DNA of 61,758 nt, taken from contig NZ_KB908114.1 in NCBI RefSeq assembly GCF_000382345.1, positions 1 through 61,758 of the forward strand, read 5' to 3'. Positions 15,834 to 22,675 of the stretch are shown piece by piece. The DNA is from Massilia niastensis DSM 21313. Its GTDB lineage: Bacteria > Pseudomonadota > Gammaproteobacteria > Burkholderiales > Burkholderiaceae_D. The notes beneath the pieces are model-generated. The model ran no database searches, was not told where the DNA came from, and saw only the letters and a list, made by a program, of their open reading frames with translations. Each line of letters starts with the position of its first letter. Position 1 is the stretch's first letter. Both the position numbers and the translations under genes were made by a program.

Positions 15834-16002
15834 CGCCGGCCCGGTCGCGTTGCCGCGCCAAGCGGTGTTGGTCCGAAACCGACACCGCTACCCAAGCTGT
15901 TGCCCCGCACCCGACTCGGCGCGATCAAGCATCGCCTCCAGCAGGGGCGCCGTCCCTCTGGCATCCCCCTTTCCCCTTCGGCGCAGCCCCTGTTCCAGGA
16001 GC

Positions 16003-16018
16003 TGGCACGCCTTGTGCT
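16003..16018 (+). promoter_or_regulatory. Sigma-54 promoter of small secreted peptide A
   Basis: TGGCACG (16003-16009) and GTGCT (16014-16018) give exact GG-N10-GC spacing. The -24 GG is 83 nt before the peptide ATG. The flanks (GGAGC before, GTATTGACGTCGTGAGCG after) are identical in copy B, so the promoter is conserved while the upstream leader drifted. Confidence 0.75.
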
Positions 16019-16086
16019 GTATTGACGTCGTGAGCGACACAGACGCTCCCGCACTTTCCGACACCAGCCAACTGAAGGGGAACATC

Positions 16087-16281
16087 ATGAACATCCACAA
16101 GCACATGGAAGCCATCTTCGTCGTCGCCCTCGCCGCCATCGGCGCCGGCACCGTCGCGCTCGACAGCGTGCCGGAAGCCCGGGCAACGTCCTCGGCGCCG
16201 GTGGCGCGCGACATCGCGACCTCGGGCGGCGCCATGGCGGTCGTCATCGTGCGCGCACCCAGGCTGGCGCGCCAGCCGTGA
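16087..16281 (+). CDS. Small Sec-type secreted peptide, copy A
   Basis: This 64-aa peptide starts MNIHKHMEAIFVVALAAIGA with a hydrophobic segment at about residues 8-25 and a likely signal-peptidase site after EARA (residue 33). The mature part would be ~31 residues with VARDIATSGG followed by AMAVVIVRAPRLARQP: basic, no Cys. CTGAAGGGGAACATC precedes the ATG. It differs from the copy at 22306 at only 7 of 64 positions, mostly around the predicted cleavage site. I do not recognise the family. A sigma-54 promoter links it to the double-glycine peptide regulon. It is not itself a double-glycine leader: the SGG has Thr at -4. Confidence 0.65.
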   Translation: MNIHKHMEAIFVVALAAIGAGTVALDSVPEARATSSAPVARDIATSGGAMAVVIVRAPRLARQP

Positions 16282-16363
16282 GCGTGGATGGGCGGCCGCG
16301 CGCAAGCGCCGCCGCCCGCAGTCCCCCGGCGGCTGCGTCTCGACCGGGATACCTTGCTGCTTT

Positions 16364-16377
16364 TTGATCCGCATCAA
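16364..16377. promoter_or_regulatory. FNR/Anr box upstream of uspA-like gene
   Basis: TTGATCCGCATCAA is a perfect match to TTGAT-N4-ATCAA. It lies 162 nt before the Usp gene at 16539. An FNR-type regulator is encoded at 18164-18913, so low-oxygen activation is likely. Confidence 0.8.
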
Positions 16378-16538
16378 GCACTTTCTTGATCCTTCAGGGC
16401 ACACTCGATCGTGCTCCATTCCGACCTCGCGTTCTGCCTCAGCCCTGTGCGCCGATGCCAGGCCATCCTGCGATCACGTTCACCGGGCCGGCTTGGGCCA
16501 GGCGGGGCCCGGGCTCATTCTGATTTCAGGGGGACGAC

Positions 16539-16976
16539 ATGTATAAGCGAATATTGCTTCCTACCGAAGGCTCGGAAGCATCCCGCCGCGCCATCCACGC
16601 CGGGATCGACTTTGCCAGGGCTACCGGGGCCGAGGTGGTGGCCATGACGGCAATTCCGGAGTTCCGGGCTTTCACCATCTCCCCCGACATGCTCGAGCAA
16701 ACGAAGGACGAGTACGAGAAGGCGAGCCGGACCCGCGCGCAGCAATTGCTCGACGAGGTCGCGCTTGCCGCACGCGGTGCCGGAGTCACGTGCGCCTGCG
16801 TGCAGGTCTTGTCGGACAGCCCCTATGAAGCGATCATCGCCACCGCGCGCGACAAGGGCTGCGACCTGATCGTCATGGCCTCGCACGGCCACAAGGGCAT
16901 CAAGGGACTGCTGCTCGGCAGCGAGACCCAGAAGGTGCTCGTCCACAGCAGCATCCCGGTCATGGTGCATCGCTAG
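16539..16976 (+). CDS. Universal stress protein (single UspA domain)
   Basis: This 145-aa cytoplasmic protein starts MYKRILLPTEGSEASRRAI. It carries the ATP-binding motif G-x2-G-x9-G-S in the stretch from GHKGIKG to LLLGSET, and ends KVLVHSSIPVMVHR, typical of the ATP-binding Usp subclass. It is preceded by a perfect FNR box and followed by a diguanylate cyclase gene. Usp proteins of this type commonly belong to FNR/Anr regulons and help survival under low oxygen or stasis. Exact target unknown. The start is supported by AGGGGGACGAC immediately upstream. Confidence 0.9.
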   Translation: MYKRILLPTEGSEASRRAIHAGIDFARATGAEVVAMTAIPEFRAFTISPDMLEQTKDEYEKASRTRAQQLLDEVALAARGAGVTCACVQVLSDSPYEAIIATARDKGCDLIVMASHGHKGIKGLLLGSETQKVLVHSSIPVMVHR

Positions 16977-17039
16977 TGTCGGACCGGGCAGATGAACGCC
17001 CACTCTCCATGCGGCTGGCGTTCGGAACGGGATAATGCC

Positions 17040-18167
17040 ATGGATGCTCCCATGGCGGGGCCGCCGCGGCGCCGCATCGGCGCCTGGCTGCACGGTCTTG
17101 TCGGCACATTCGGGCGGGACCAGGAGCGCGAGTATGGCCTCCAGCTCGACCGTGCCCTGGCCACCATGCTGCCCGCGCTCGGCACGGCATTCGGGATCGG
17201 CGTCGTCCTGTTCGGCGCCTGGGATTACTGGATCCAGCCCGAGCGCGGCGCGACGACGACCCTGATACGCCTGTCGCTGGTCCTGGTCGGCGCGCTCGGC
17301 TATGGCCGCTGGCCAGGGCTCCCGGTCGCCTGGCGCTGCGTCCTCATCTACGGCACCCATGTCGGCGCGATGATCTTCAGCTCGGCCCTGCTGCCGGACG
17401 GCCTGGTACTGGCGATGCCGGCGATCACCGGAGCGATGTTTCCGCTTGCCCTGGTCGAGCCCCGGCTGCACCGGCTGTTCCTGGTCGTCCTCATTCCCTC
17501 CTTGCTGTTCGTCCCGCTCGGCGCGACGGTCATGCCGGGCTGGATCTTTGCCAGCAGCATGGCGATCTACCTGATTTCGCTGGGCCTGATGGCGGCCGTG
17601 GCCATTTTCACCGGCAGGCTTCGACGCGCCGCCTGGCTGGCCGAGCGGGAGCTGGCCTATTCCGCGCGTCACGATAGCCTCAGCGGCGTGTACGCGCGCG
17701 GCTACCTGCTGGAACTTGCGTCCCACGATGTGGCGCTCGCCCAGCGTCACGGCCGGCCCCTCGCCGCCGGCATGCTCGACATCGACCACTTCAAGCGCGT
17801 CAACGACACGTTTGGGCATCCGGCCGGCGACGCGCTCATCCGCGAGTTGGGCAGGGTCTGCCCGGCCGAACTGCGGGCCAGCGATTACTTCGGACGCGTG
17901 GGCGGGGAAGAGTTTGTATTCGTCATGCCGGAGACCCGGGCGGACGATGCGCTCGCCTGCGCCGAACGCATGCGCAGGGCCGTCGCGGCCATCCGCCTGC
18001 CGACGCCCGCCGGGACACTGCAATGCACGGTCAGCATCGGGGTCGCCATGCTCGACCGCTCTCACGCGGACGTCGATGCCTTGCTGGCCGATGCCGATGC
18101 GGCGCTGTATTACGCCAAGGCCCATGGACGCGACCGTGTCGTGCCCGCATCGGCGCTGCGCGCCTAG
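17040..18167 (+). CDS. Membrane diguanylate cyclase (GGDEF)
   Basis: This ~375-aa protein has an N-terminal membrane sensor region of about six hydrophobic helices (about residues 35-190, for example LGTAFGIGVVLFGAWDYW and MAIYLISLGLMAAVAIF). A GGDEF domain follows: DSLSGVYARGYL, DIDHFKRVNDTFGHPAGD and active-site GGEEF. An RASD inhibitory-site motif stands five residues before GGEEF, so product inhibition is expected. It should make cyclic di-GMP. An in-frame ATG at 16992 is an alternative start; I chose 17040 for the nearby GGAACGGGA. Its TAG overlaps the FNR gene stop tail-to-tail (CTAG). The membrane region resembles MASE-type sensors but is not identified. Confidence 0.88.
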   Translation: MDAPMAGPPRRRIGAWLHGLVGTFGRDQEREYGLQLDRALATMLPALGTAFGIGVVLFGAWDYWIQPERGATTTLIRLSLVLVGALGYGRWPGLPVAWRCVLIYGTHVGAMIFSSALLPDGLVLAMPAITGAMFPLALVEPRLHRLFLVVLIPSLLFVPLGATVMPGWIFASSMAIYLISLGLMAAVAIFTGRLRRAAWLAERELAYSARHDSLSGVYARGYLLELASHDVALAQRHGRPLAAGMLDIDHFKRVNDTFGHPAGDALIRELGRVCPAELRASDYFGRVGGEEFVFVMPETRADDALACAERMRRAVAAIRLPTPAGTLQCTVSIGVAMLDRSHADVDALLADADAALYYAKAHGRDRVVPASALRA

Positions 18168-18913
18168 GCCTCCGGCGCCATCGTCAGCGCTTCCAGCCGC
18201 CGGATATCGATCAACTCCACGTCGCGCTTGTCGATCGAGATCCAGCCCTCGTCGCGAAAACGCGCCAGCTGGCGGCTGACGCACTCGATGGTCAGCCCCA
18301 GGTGATCGCCCATGTCCGCCCGAGACATGCGCAGGCGAAATCGCCGGCTAGAAAAGCCCCGTTGCGCATAGCGTGCGGAAAGACTCAACAGGAAGCAGGC
18401 CAGCCGCTCCGCGGCCTGCCCGTTCGCATGCATCAGCGCGCCCTGCTCACGCACGATTTCCCGGCTCATGGCGCAGTGAAAATACTGCATCAGCCCAGGC
18501 ATGTCCTGCAGCGCCATCTGCAGGCGCGCATACGAGATCTCGCAGACTTCGCTGTCCTCGAGCGCCACCGCGGTACACGCATGCCGGCCCGTGCAAATGG
18601 CATCCATGCCCATCAGGTCGCCAGCCATGTGGAAGGCGGCGACATAGGGATGCCCGCGGTGGTCCGGCCGCGATGTCTTGAGGTGGCCGCAGCGTACCGC
18701 ATACAGGGTGCAGAACGGCTGCCCGCGCCGGAACAGCACCTCGTCGCGGGCGACCCGCCGGACGCACCCGAGTATGCCCTCGAGCCGGTCGGCGTCATCG
18801 ACACTGGTTCCGATAGGCAAACAGAGATTGCGCACCGCGCAGCGGGAACATCGCGCCGGCGCCGACTGCAACCACGGCTCCCGCTGTTCGTCCTGGCCAG
18901 ACGTGTGGTTCAT
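18164..18913 (-). CDS. fnr: FNR/Anr-family oxygen-responsive regulator
   Basis: This 249-aa Crp/Fnr-family protein has an N-terminal Cys cluster (CSRCAVRNLC, residues about 22-31) that with the Cys in GRHACTAV matches [4Fe-4S] FNR. A cupin-like sensor domain (EVLFRRGQPFCTLYAVRCGHLK) and C-terminal HTH (MSRADMGDHLGLTIECVSRQLARF) follow. E--S-R in the recognition helix (ECVSRQ) predicts TTGAT-N4-ATCAA binding, and three such boxes lie in this cluster, one 162 nt upstream of its own start. ATG 18913 is chosen because GGGGAGGAACCC precedes it. It should activate the neighbouring usp genes when oxygen is low. Confidence 0.9.
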   Translation of the reverse strand: MNHTSGQDEQREPWLQSAPARCSRCAVRNLCLPIGTSVDDADRLEGILGCVRRVARDEVLFRRGQPFCTLYAVRCGHLKTSRPDHRGHPYVAAFHMAGDLMGMDAICTGRHACTAVALEDSEVCEISYARLQMALQDMPGLMQYFHCAMSREIVREQGALMHANGQAAERLACFLLSLSARYAQRGFSSRRFRLRMSRADMGDHLGLTIECVSRQLARFRDEGWISIDKRDVELIDIRRLEALTMAPEA

Positions 18914-19074
18914 GGGTTCCTCCCCGCGACGGATTCGGCGTCGACACAAAACAGTATCTGGCATAGGCGCGGCCCCCGCAAGATGGAATGCGTGTGCTGC
19001 GAGGCATGATGTTCTTCCCGGGACTTTCCTGCACTGACATGGATGAGGAGAATCCATCGTCTTTCTTTTACTTT

Positions 19075-19088
19075 TTGATCTGTATCAA
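19075..19088. promoter_or_regulatory. FNR/Anr box upstream of fnr
   Basis: TTGATCTGTATCAA matches the FNR consensus perfectly. It is 162 nt upstream of the fnr start, suggesting autoregulation. It also touches the 5' end of the P-type ATPase remnant, so it may be a relic of that gene's own promoter. Confidence 0.75.
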
Positions 19089-19391
19089 TCACGGCTGGTG
19101 TGCGCCCTGCGCGCCAGCCGGCAGCTGGGCGCCGATCCGATGGAAGCGGCCTACTGGCGCCTGGACGCCGCCCTCCCCGGCCCGGGCGCGGTTCCCCCGG
19201 GCTGGTCGCTGGTACACGAGTACGGCCCGACTCCCGCGCGCCCCGCGCTCGTGCATGTCTAAGACCGTGAAACAGGGCCAGCCCTGGCCGCCGCCAAGGG
19301 CGCTCCCGAGGCCGTCGCCGCGATGTGCCGCCTCGACGAGCGCGCCCGGACTGCCGTGCTCGACGCGGCGGCAAGCATGGCGGCCGACGGC
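19089..19391 (+). pseudogene. Fragment of a P-type cation-transporting ATPase
   Basis: In one forward frame the sequence reads LGADPMEAAYWRLDAALPG, GWSLVHEYGP, a TAA stop at 19260-19262, then in the same frame PALAAAKGAPEAVAAMCRLD and MAADGKL. The DPME, W-LV-EY and AAKGAPEA-A-CRLD signatures match the nucleotide-binding loop of Ca2+/Mg2+-type P-ATPases. No start, phosphorylation site or membrane domain remains, and there is an internal stop. The fragment ends near a HindIII-like AAGCTT where the oppositely oriented ligase fragment begins. Dead remnant, recognised by motif only. Confidence 0.6.
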
Positions 19392-19496
19392 AAGCTTGTT
19401 CCAGGCGGTCGCGCCGACGCTGCCCTGGCGTTCCGAGGCGCCGACCACTGCGACCGAACGGGGCTGGAAGAAACGATCCAGGTTGCGCACGCTCAT
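19392..19496 (-). pseudogene. N-terminal fragment of acetate-CoA ligase (ADP-forming) family
   Basis: From ATG 19496, with a strong AGGAGGGAGCA ribosome site, the reverse strand reads MSVRNLDRFFQPRSVAVVGA, then SERQGSVGATAWNKL. This is the usual start of the CoA-binding domain of NDP-forming acyl-CoA synthetases (compare PRSVAVIGASSD in the 24751 gene). After 35 residues homology stops abruptly at the ATPase fragment. An open frame continues to 19089 but has no family character. Truncated by deletion or rearrangement. Confidence 0.6.
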
Positions 19497-19553
19497 TGCT
19501 CCCTCCTGCGAACAGCCGATATGGCGGCCTATCGAAGCATGGCAACGAAATAT

Positions 19554-19567
19554 TTGATCAGCATCAA
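19554..19567. promoter_or_regulatory. FNR/Anr box before the tandem-Usp/alcohol dehydrogenase genes
   Basis: TTGATCAGCATCAA is a perfect FNR consensus. It lies between the divergent ligase fragment (start 19496) and the Usp fragment (start 19672), and is the likely control site for the rightward Usp and dehydrogenase genes. Confidence 0.75.
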
Positions 19568-19671
19568 AATAGGCCGGAAAAAATCTGGTATGGCCGATGT
19601 TGCCGATGGACGGCCAGTGCGGACACCGGTACCCTGAGCTTCATCCGTCGCTTCATGACAGGAGACGCGAC

Positions 19672-19806
19672 ATGGGCTACAGGACGATACTGGTGCATGT
19701 GGGCTTGTCCCCGGCGGCCGGGACGCGCGTGCGCCTCGCCGCCCGCAGGGCTGCACCGCTGCGCCGTGATCGAATGACACGCCATGTTGTCGGACCGGCG
19801 CGATGA
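19672..19806 (+). pseudogene. Truncated Usp leader ORF (44 aa)
   Basis: With CAGGAGACGCGAC before it, this ORF reads MGYRTILVHVGLSPAAGTRV, then RLAARRAAP: the first beta-strand and helix of a Usp domain. It then loses similarity and stops at 19806. The stop region overlaps the start of the following Usp gene (ATGA at 19803). Most of the domain is deleted. It could still serve to couple translation into the next gene. Confidence 0.55.
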
Positions 19807-20639
19807 GCTACAAGACCATCCTGGTCCAGGCGGACCTGTCGCGGCACGCGGCGGCGCGCATCCGGATCGCCGCGAACCTTGCCAGGGAACACGGCGCGCA
19901 CCTGATCGGCGCAGCCGCCACCGGGGTTTCGCGCGATCTGTTTCCAAACGGGTATCACGCCAAGCCGGGAACGCTGGAAGCGAGCTACTTCGAACCCCTG
20001 CATGCGGCGGCCGCGCAGGCGCTCGAGCGCTTCGGCGAGATCGCCGGCGCGGCAGGCGTCTCCTTCGAGCGGCGTCTCCTGTGCGACCGGCTCGACGACG
20101 GGATGGCCTTGCTGGCGCGCTTCAGCGACCTGGTGGTGCTCAGCCAGGACGACCCTGCCGAAGCGCTGGCGTCCACGCCCGACCGGACGCCGGAGTATGT
20201 CGTGCTCACCTGCGCGCGCCCTGTCCTGCTGGCGCCCTGCGCGGCAGCGCCGGAACATGTCGGCCGGAACATTCTCCTGGCATGGGACGGCAGCAGGGAA
20301 GCTTCGGCGGCGATGCGGGCCGCGCTTCCGCTCCTGCAAGGCGCTGCGCGGGTGAGCGTCGTGTGCTTCTGCGATTCCCGCGGGAAGCCGGTCTGCGACG
20401 CACGGGAACAGGCGGACCTCGCCGCCTTCCTGAAGCGCCATGCCGTCCAGCCCGCCATCCTCGCGCCCGCCACCGGGATCGATGGCGGCCGCGCCCTCCT
20501 TGCGCTGGCGGCACGCGACGGCCATGACCTCGTGGTCATGGGTTGCTACGGGCACTCGCAATTCCGCGAGCTGTTCCTTGGCGGGGTCACCAGGACCGTG
20601 CTCCGCGACGCCACCCTCCCCGTGCTGATGGCCCGCTGA
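19803..20639 (+). CDS. Tandem-domain universal stress protein
   Basis: This 278-aa protein has two Usp domains. The first (1 to about 150; MSYKTILVQADLSRHAAARI) is degenerate and lacks a clear nucleotide loop. The second (about 155-278; NILLAWDGSREASAAMRAAL and ending GHDLVVMGCYGHSQFREL, FLGGVTRTVL, LPVLMAR) keeps the G-x2-x9-G-like loop. Tandem Usp proteins are common in betaproteobacterial low-oxygen regulons. It overlaps the truncated Usp ORF upstream and precedes the alcohol dehydrogenase gene by 60 nt, so both are likely under the FNR box at 19554. Molecular target unknown. Confidence 0.88.
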   Translation: MSYKTILVQADLSRHAAARIRIAANLAREHGAHLIGAAATGVSRDLFPNGYHAKPGTLEASYFEPLHAAAAQALERFGEIAGAAGVSFERRLLCDRLDDGMALLARFSDLVVLSQDDPAEALASTPDRTPEYVVLTCARPVLLAPCAAAPEHVGRNILLAWDGSREASAAMRAALPLLQGAARVSVVCFCDSRGKPVCDAREQADLAAFLKRHAVQPAILAPATGIDGGRALLALAARDGHDLVVMGCYGHSQFRELFLGGVTRTVLRDATLPVLMAR

Positions 20640-20699
20640 CCACGGCGGCCGCGACGGCAAGCACGCCATTCTTCAGGATGTCTTTCAGCAGGAGCCGCC

Positions 20700-21755
20700 A
20701 TGCAAACGATGAACGCCGCAGTATTCACGGGTCCCGGACGCATCGTCCTCGAGCGCAAGCCAGTGCCGAGCGCGGGGCCGGGTGAAGCCGTCATCAAGGT
20801 CACGATGACAACGATCTGCGGCACCGACGTGCACATACTCAAGGGCGAGTACCCCGTCGCCCCCGGCCTGACCGTCGGCCATGAACCGGTAGGCAGGATT
20901 GCGGAGCTGGGCCCCGGCGTGACCGGCTACCAGGTCGGGCAGCGCGTCATCGTCGGCGCCATCACGCCCTGCGGCCAGTGCCACGCCTGCCTCGATGCGC
21001 ACCAGGCCCAATGCGGCGGACATGCCATGGGTGGCTGGCGCTTCGGCAACACCATCGACGGCTGCCAGGCCGAGTATGTCCGGGTGCCGTTCGCCATGGC
21101 GAACCTTGCGCCGATTCCCGACGGCCTGAGCGACGAACAGGTGCTGATGTGCCCCGATATCATGAGCACCGGATTCGGCGGCGCCGAGAGCGGCGCGATC
21201 CGGATCGGCGATACGGTGGCGATCTTCGCGCAGGGCCCGATCGGACTATGCGCCACGGCCGGCGCACGCCTGCGCGGCGCCAGCCGCATCATCGCCGTCG
21301 ACTCGGTGCCGAAGCGGCTCGAGATGGCCAGGATGCTGGGGGCGGATCACGTGATCGACTTCCGGACCAGCGATCCGGTCGCCGAGATCCTGCGCCTGAC
21401 CGAGGGCGAAGGCGCCGACGTCACGATCGAAGCCCTCGGGACCCAGCACACCTTCGAAAGCTGCCTGCGCGCCTTGCGTCCCGGGGGAACACTGTCCAGC
21501 CTCGGCGTGTACTCGGGCAAGCTCGGCCTGCCGGTGGACGCCTTCGCCGCCGGCCTGGGCGACCACAAGCTCATTACCACGCTATGCCCTGGAGGAAAGC
21601 AGCGCATGCGCCGGCTGATGAACATCGTGGCGTCGCAGCGGCTCGACCTGAGGCCCCTGGTAACGCATCGCTTCCGTCTGGACCAGATCGAGGAAGCCTA
21701 CGAGCTGTTCGCCAACCAGCGTGACGGCGTACTCAAGGTGGCCATCATTCCCTGA
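20700..21755 (+). CDS. Zinc-dependent alcohol dehydrogenase
   Basis: This 351-aa medium-chain dehydrogenase has the catalytic zinc region CGTDVHILKGEYP and GHEPVGRI, and structural-zinc cysteines in CGQCHACLDAHQAQC. A Rossmann nucleotide site near AIFAQGPIGLCATAGARLRG is followed by VDSVPKRLEMARMLGADHVID, the acidic residue favouring NAD(H). The closest general type is the threonine/sorbitol or isopropanol dehydrogenase-like group. It should oxidise a secondary or primary alcohol, or reduce the carbonyl in fermentation. CAGGAGCCGCC precedes the ATG. Context after an FNR box and Usp gene suggests a role in redox balancing under low oxygen. Substrate not predictable. Confidence 0.87.
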   Translation: MQTMNAAVFTGPGRIVLERKPVPSAGPGEAVIKVTMTTICGTDVHILKGEYPVAPGLTVGHEPVGRIAELGPGVTGYQVGQRVIVGAITPCGQCHACLDAHQAQCGGHAMGGWRFGNTIDGCQAEYVRVPFAMANLAPIPDGLSDEQVLMCPDIMSTGFGGAESGAIRIGDTVAIFAQGPIGLCATAGARLRGASRIIAVDSVPKRLEMARMLGADHVIDFRTSDPVAEILRLTEGEGADVTIEALGTQHTFESCLRALRPGGTLSSLGVYSGKLGLPVDAFAAGLGDHKLITTLCPGGKQRMRRLMNIVASQRLDLRPLVTHRFRLDQIEEAYELFANQRDGVLKVAIIP

Positions 21756-21779
21756 TCCGCGCAGCCTGGGCGCGGCGAC

Positions 21780-22082
21780 TCAGGGCGTGGGCTCGTCGGT
21801 GAATTCGGGCGGTGCGGTTTCCCTCGGGTCGCGCAAGGCCAGGCCAGGAATCGACGAGTACGCGAGTGCGTGCTGGGCAACACTTCCCGCGTAGCGCTTG
21901 CCGCCATCGTTCGGCCCGTGCGCCCCCATGACGATGAGATCGCAGGCGTGCGCTTCCGCCGCGCGCACGATCTCGGGCCCGGCCGAGGAAGACAGGGTCG
22001 TCGCCGTTTCGCACGACACCCGCGCGGCGCGGACCGCGAGATCCGAACCATCCGTCGCTACGCATATTTTCTCGATGAACAT
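21780..22082 (-). pseudogene. Internally deleted universal stress protein
   Basis: This 100-aa ORF starts MFIEKICVATDGSDLAVRAA, then jumps from RVSCETATTLSSSAGPEIV directly to AHACDLIVMGAHGPNDGGK and AGSVAQHALAYSSIPGLAL. About 40 residues of the normal ~140-aa Usp domain, the second and third strands, are missing, and the G-x2-G-x9-G loop is altered. The duplicated segment B begins at the base right next to its start codon, so its native ribosome site and promoter are gone. Probably non-functional, though the frame is open. Confidence 0.6.
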
Positions 22083-22222
22083 GGTGTTGGGCCGGAACCG
22101 ACACCGCCTCCCCAAGCTGTTGCCCTGATCCCGACTCCGCGCGATCGATCAAGACCTGCAGCGGGGGTAGCGCCCCCTCTGAACGCCCCTTTCTCCTTCG
22201 GCGCGGCCCTTGTTCCAGGAGC

Positions 22223-22238
22223 TGGCACGCCTTGTGCT
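22223..22238 (+). promoter_or_regulatory. Sigma-54 promoter of small secreted peptide B
   Basis: TGGCACG (22223-22229) and GTGCT (22234-22238) have GG-N10-GC spacing and lie 82 nt before the peptide ATG, with flanks identical to those of copy A. Confidence 0.75.
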
Positions 22239-22305
22239 GTATTGACGTCGTGAGCGAAACAGGCGCTCCGCACTTTCCGAGACCAGCCAACTGAAGGGAA
22301 ACATC

Positions 22306-22500
22306 ATGAACATCCACAAGCACATGGAAGCCATCTTCGTCGTCGCCCTCGCCGCCATCGGCGCCGGCTCGCTTGCGCTCGACAGCGTGCCCGAAGCCCA
22401 GGCCAGGCCAGCGGCGCCGGTGGCGCGCGACATCGCGACCTCGGGGGGCGCCATGGCGGTCGTCATCGTGCGCGCCCCCAGGCTGGCGCGCCATCCGTGA
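22306..22500 (+). CDS. Small Sec-type secreted peptide, copy B
   Basis: This 64-aa paralogue of the 16087 gene has the same N-terminal hydrophobic segment, predicted cleavage after EAQA and a basic mature end in IVRAPRLARHP. Substitutions (T22S, V23L, R32Q, T34R, S35P, S36A, Q63H) cluster at the signal-peptide junction, while VARDIATSGG and AMAVVIVRAPRLAR are unchanged. Conservation of frame and promoter against a drifting leader argues for a real, selected peptide. Function unknown. Confidence 0.65.
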   Translation: MNIHKHMEAIFVVALAAIGAGSLALDSVPEAQARPAAPVARDIATSGGAMAVVIVRAPRLARHP

Positions 22501-22539
22501 TCGCGTGGATGGGCGGCCGCGCGCAAGCGCAGCCGCCCG

Positions 22540-22651
22540 TCGGGAACAGGAAGCGGCAAGGCACCTGGAGCAGCCTGACCCAGATGCGATCAGGGGCAGG
22601 TTCAGCACCACCAGCATCGGCTTACCGACCCACATCGAGATGACCAGGCCC
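22540..22651 (-). pseudogene. Fragment of tripartite tricarboxylate transporter permease (tctA)
   Basis: On the reverse strand one frame reads GLVISMWVGKPMLVVLNLPL and, after a shift of frame, IWVRLLQVPCRFLFP. This is the conserved TctA segment where a membrane helix ends in NLPL followed by -WV-LL-VPYR. Only about 35 residues remain and a frameshift is present. It lies between the duplicated segment and the fadB-like gene. It is the only permease trace in the window although four Bug-type receptors are present. Confidence 0.55.
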
Positions 22652-22675
22652 CGGAAGCGCCGTATCCGGAATGGT

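Larger units (their letters stand above)
15864..16318. repeat. Copy A of a ~455-bp segmental duplication
   Basis: This segment aligns from GGTGTTGG to the CCGCCCG end with 22083-22539. Both copies carry the same leader, sigma-54 promoter, small secreted-peptide gene and a GC-rich hairpin after the stop. The coding part is the best conserved; the leader has several indels. It begins 31 nt after the helicase stop. Confidence 0.85.
22083..22539. repeat. Copy B of the ~455-bp segmental duplication
   Basis: This is homologous to 15864-16318 end to end. On its left it abuts the start codon of a truncated Usp gene. On its right it abuts a tctA fragment. Both neighbours being broken at the repeat edges suggests that the segment moved here or that a rearrangement used its ends. 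No transposase, target-site duplication or terminal inverted repeat is evident. Confidence 0.8.

Noticed and set aside
15888..16247. Reverse ORFs across duplication copies A and B
   Set aside because: The reverse frame is disrupted by indels between the two copies, while the forward 64-aa frame is kept in both.
16087..16281. The SGG in the duplicated small peptide as a double-glycine cleavage site
   Set aside because: Position -4 is Thr and -7 is Asp, which does not fit the leader rule. A Sec signal with an A-x-A site fits better.
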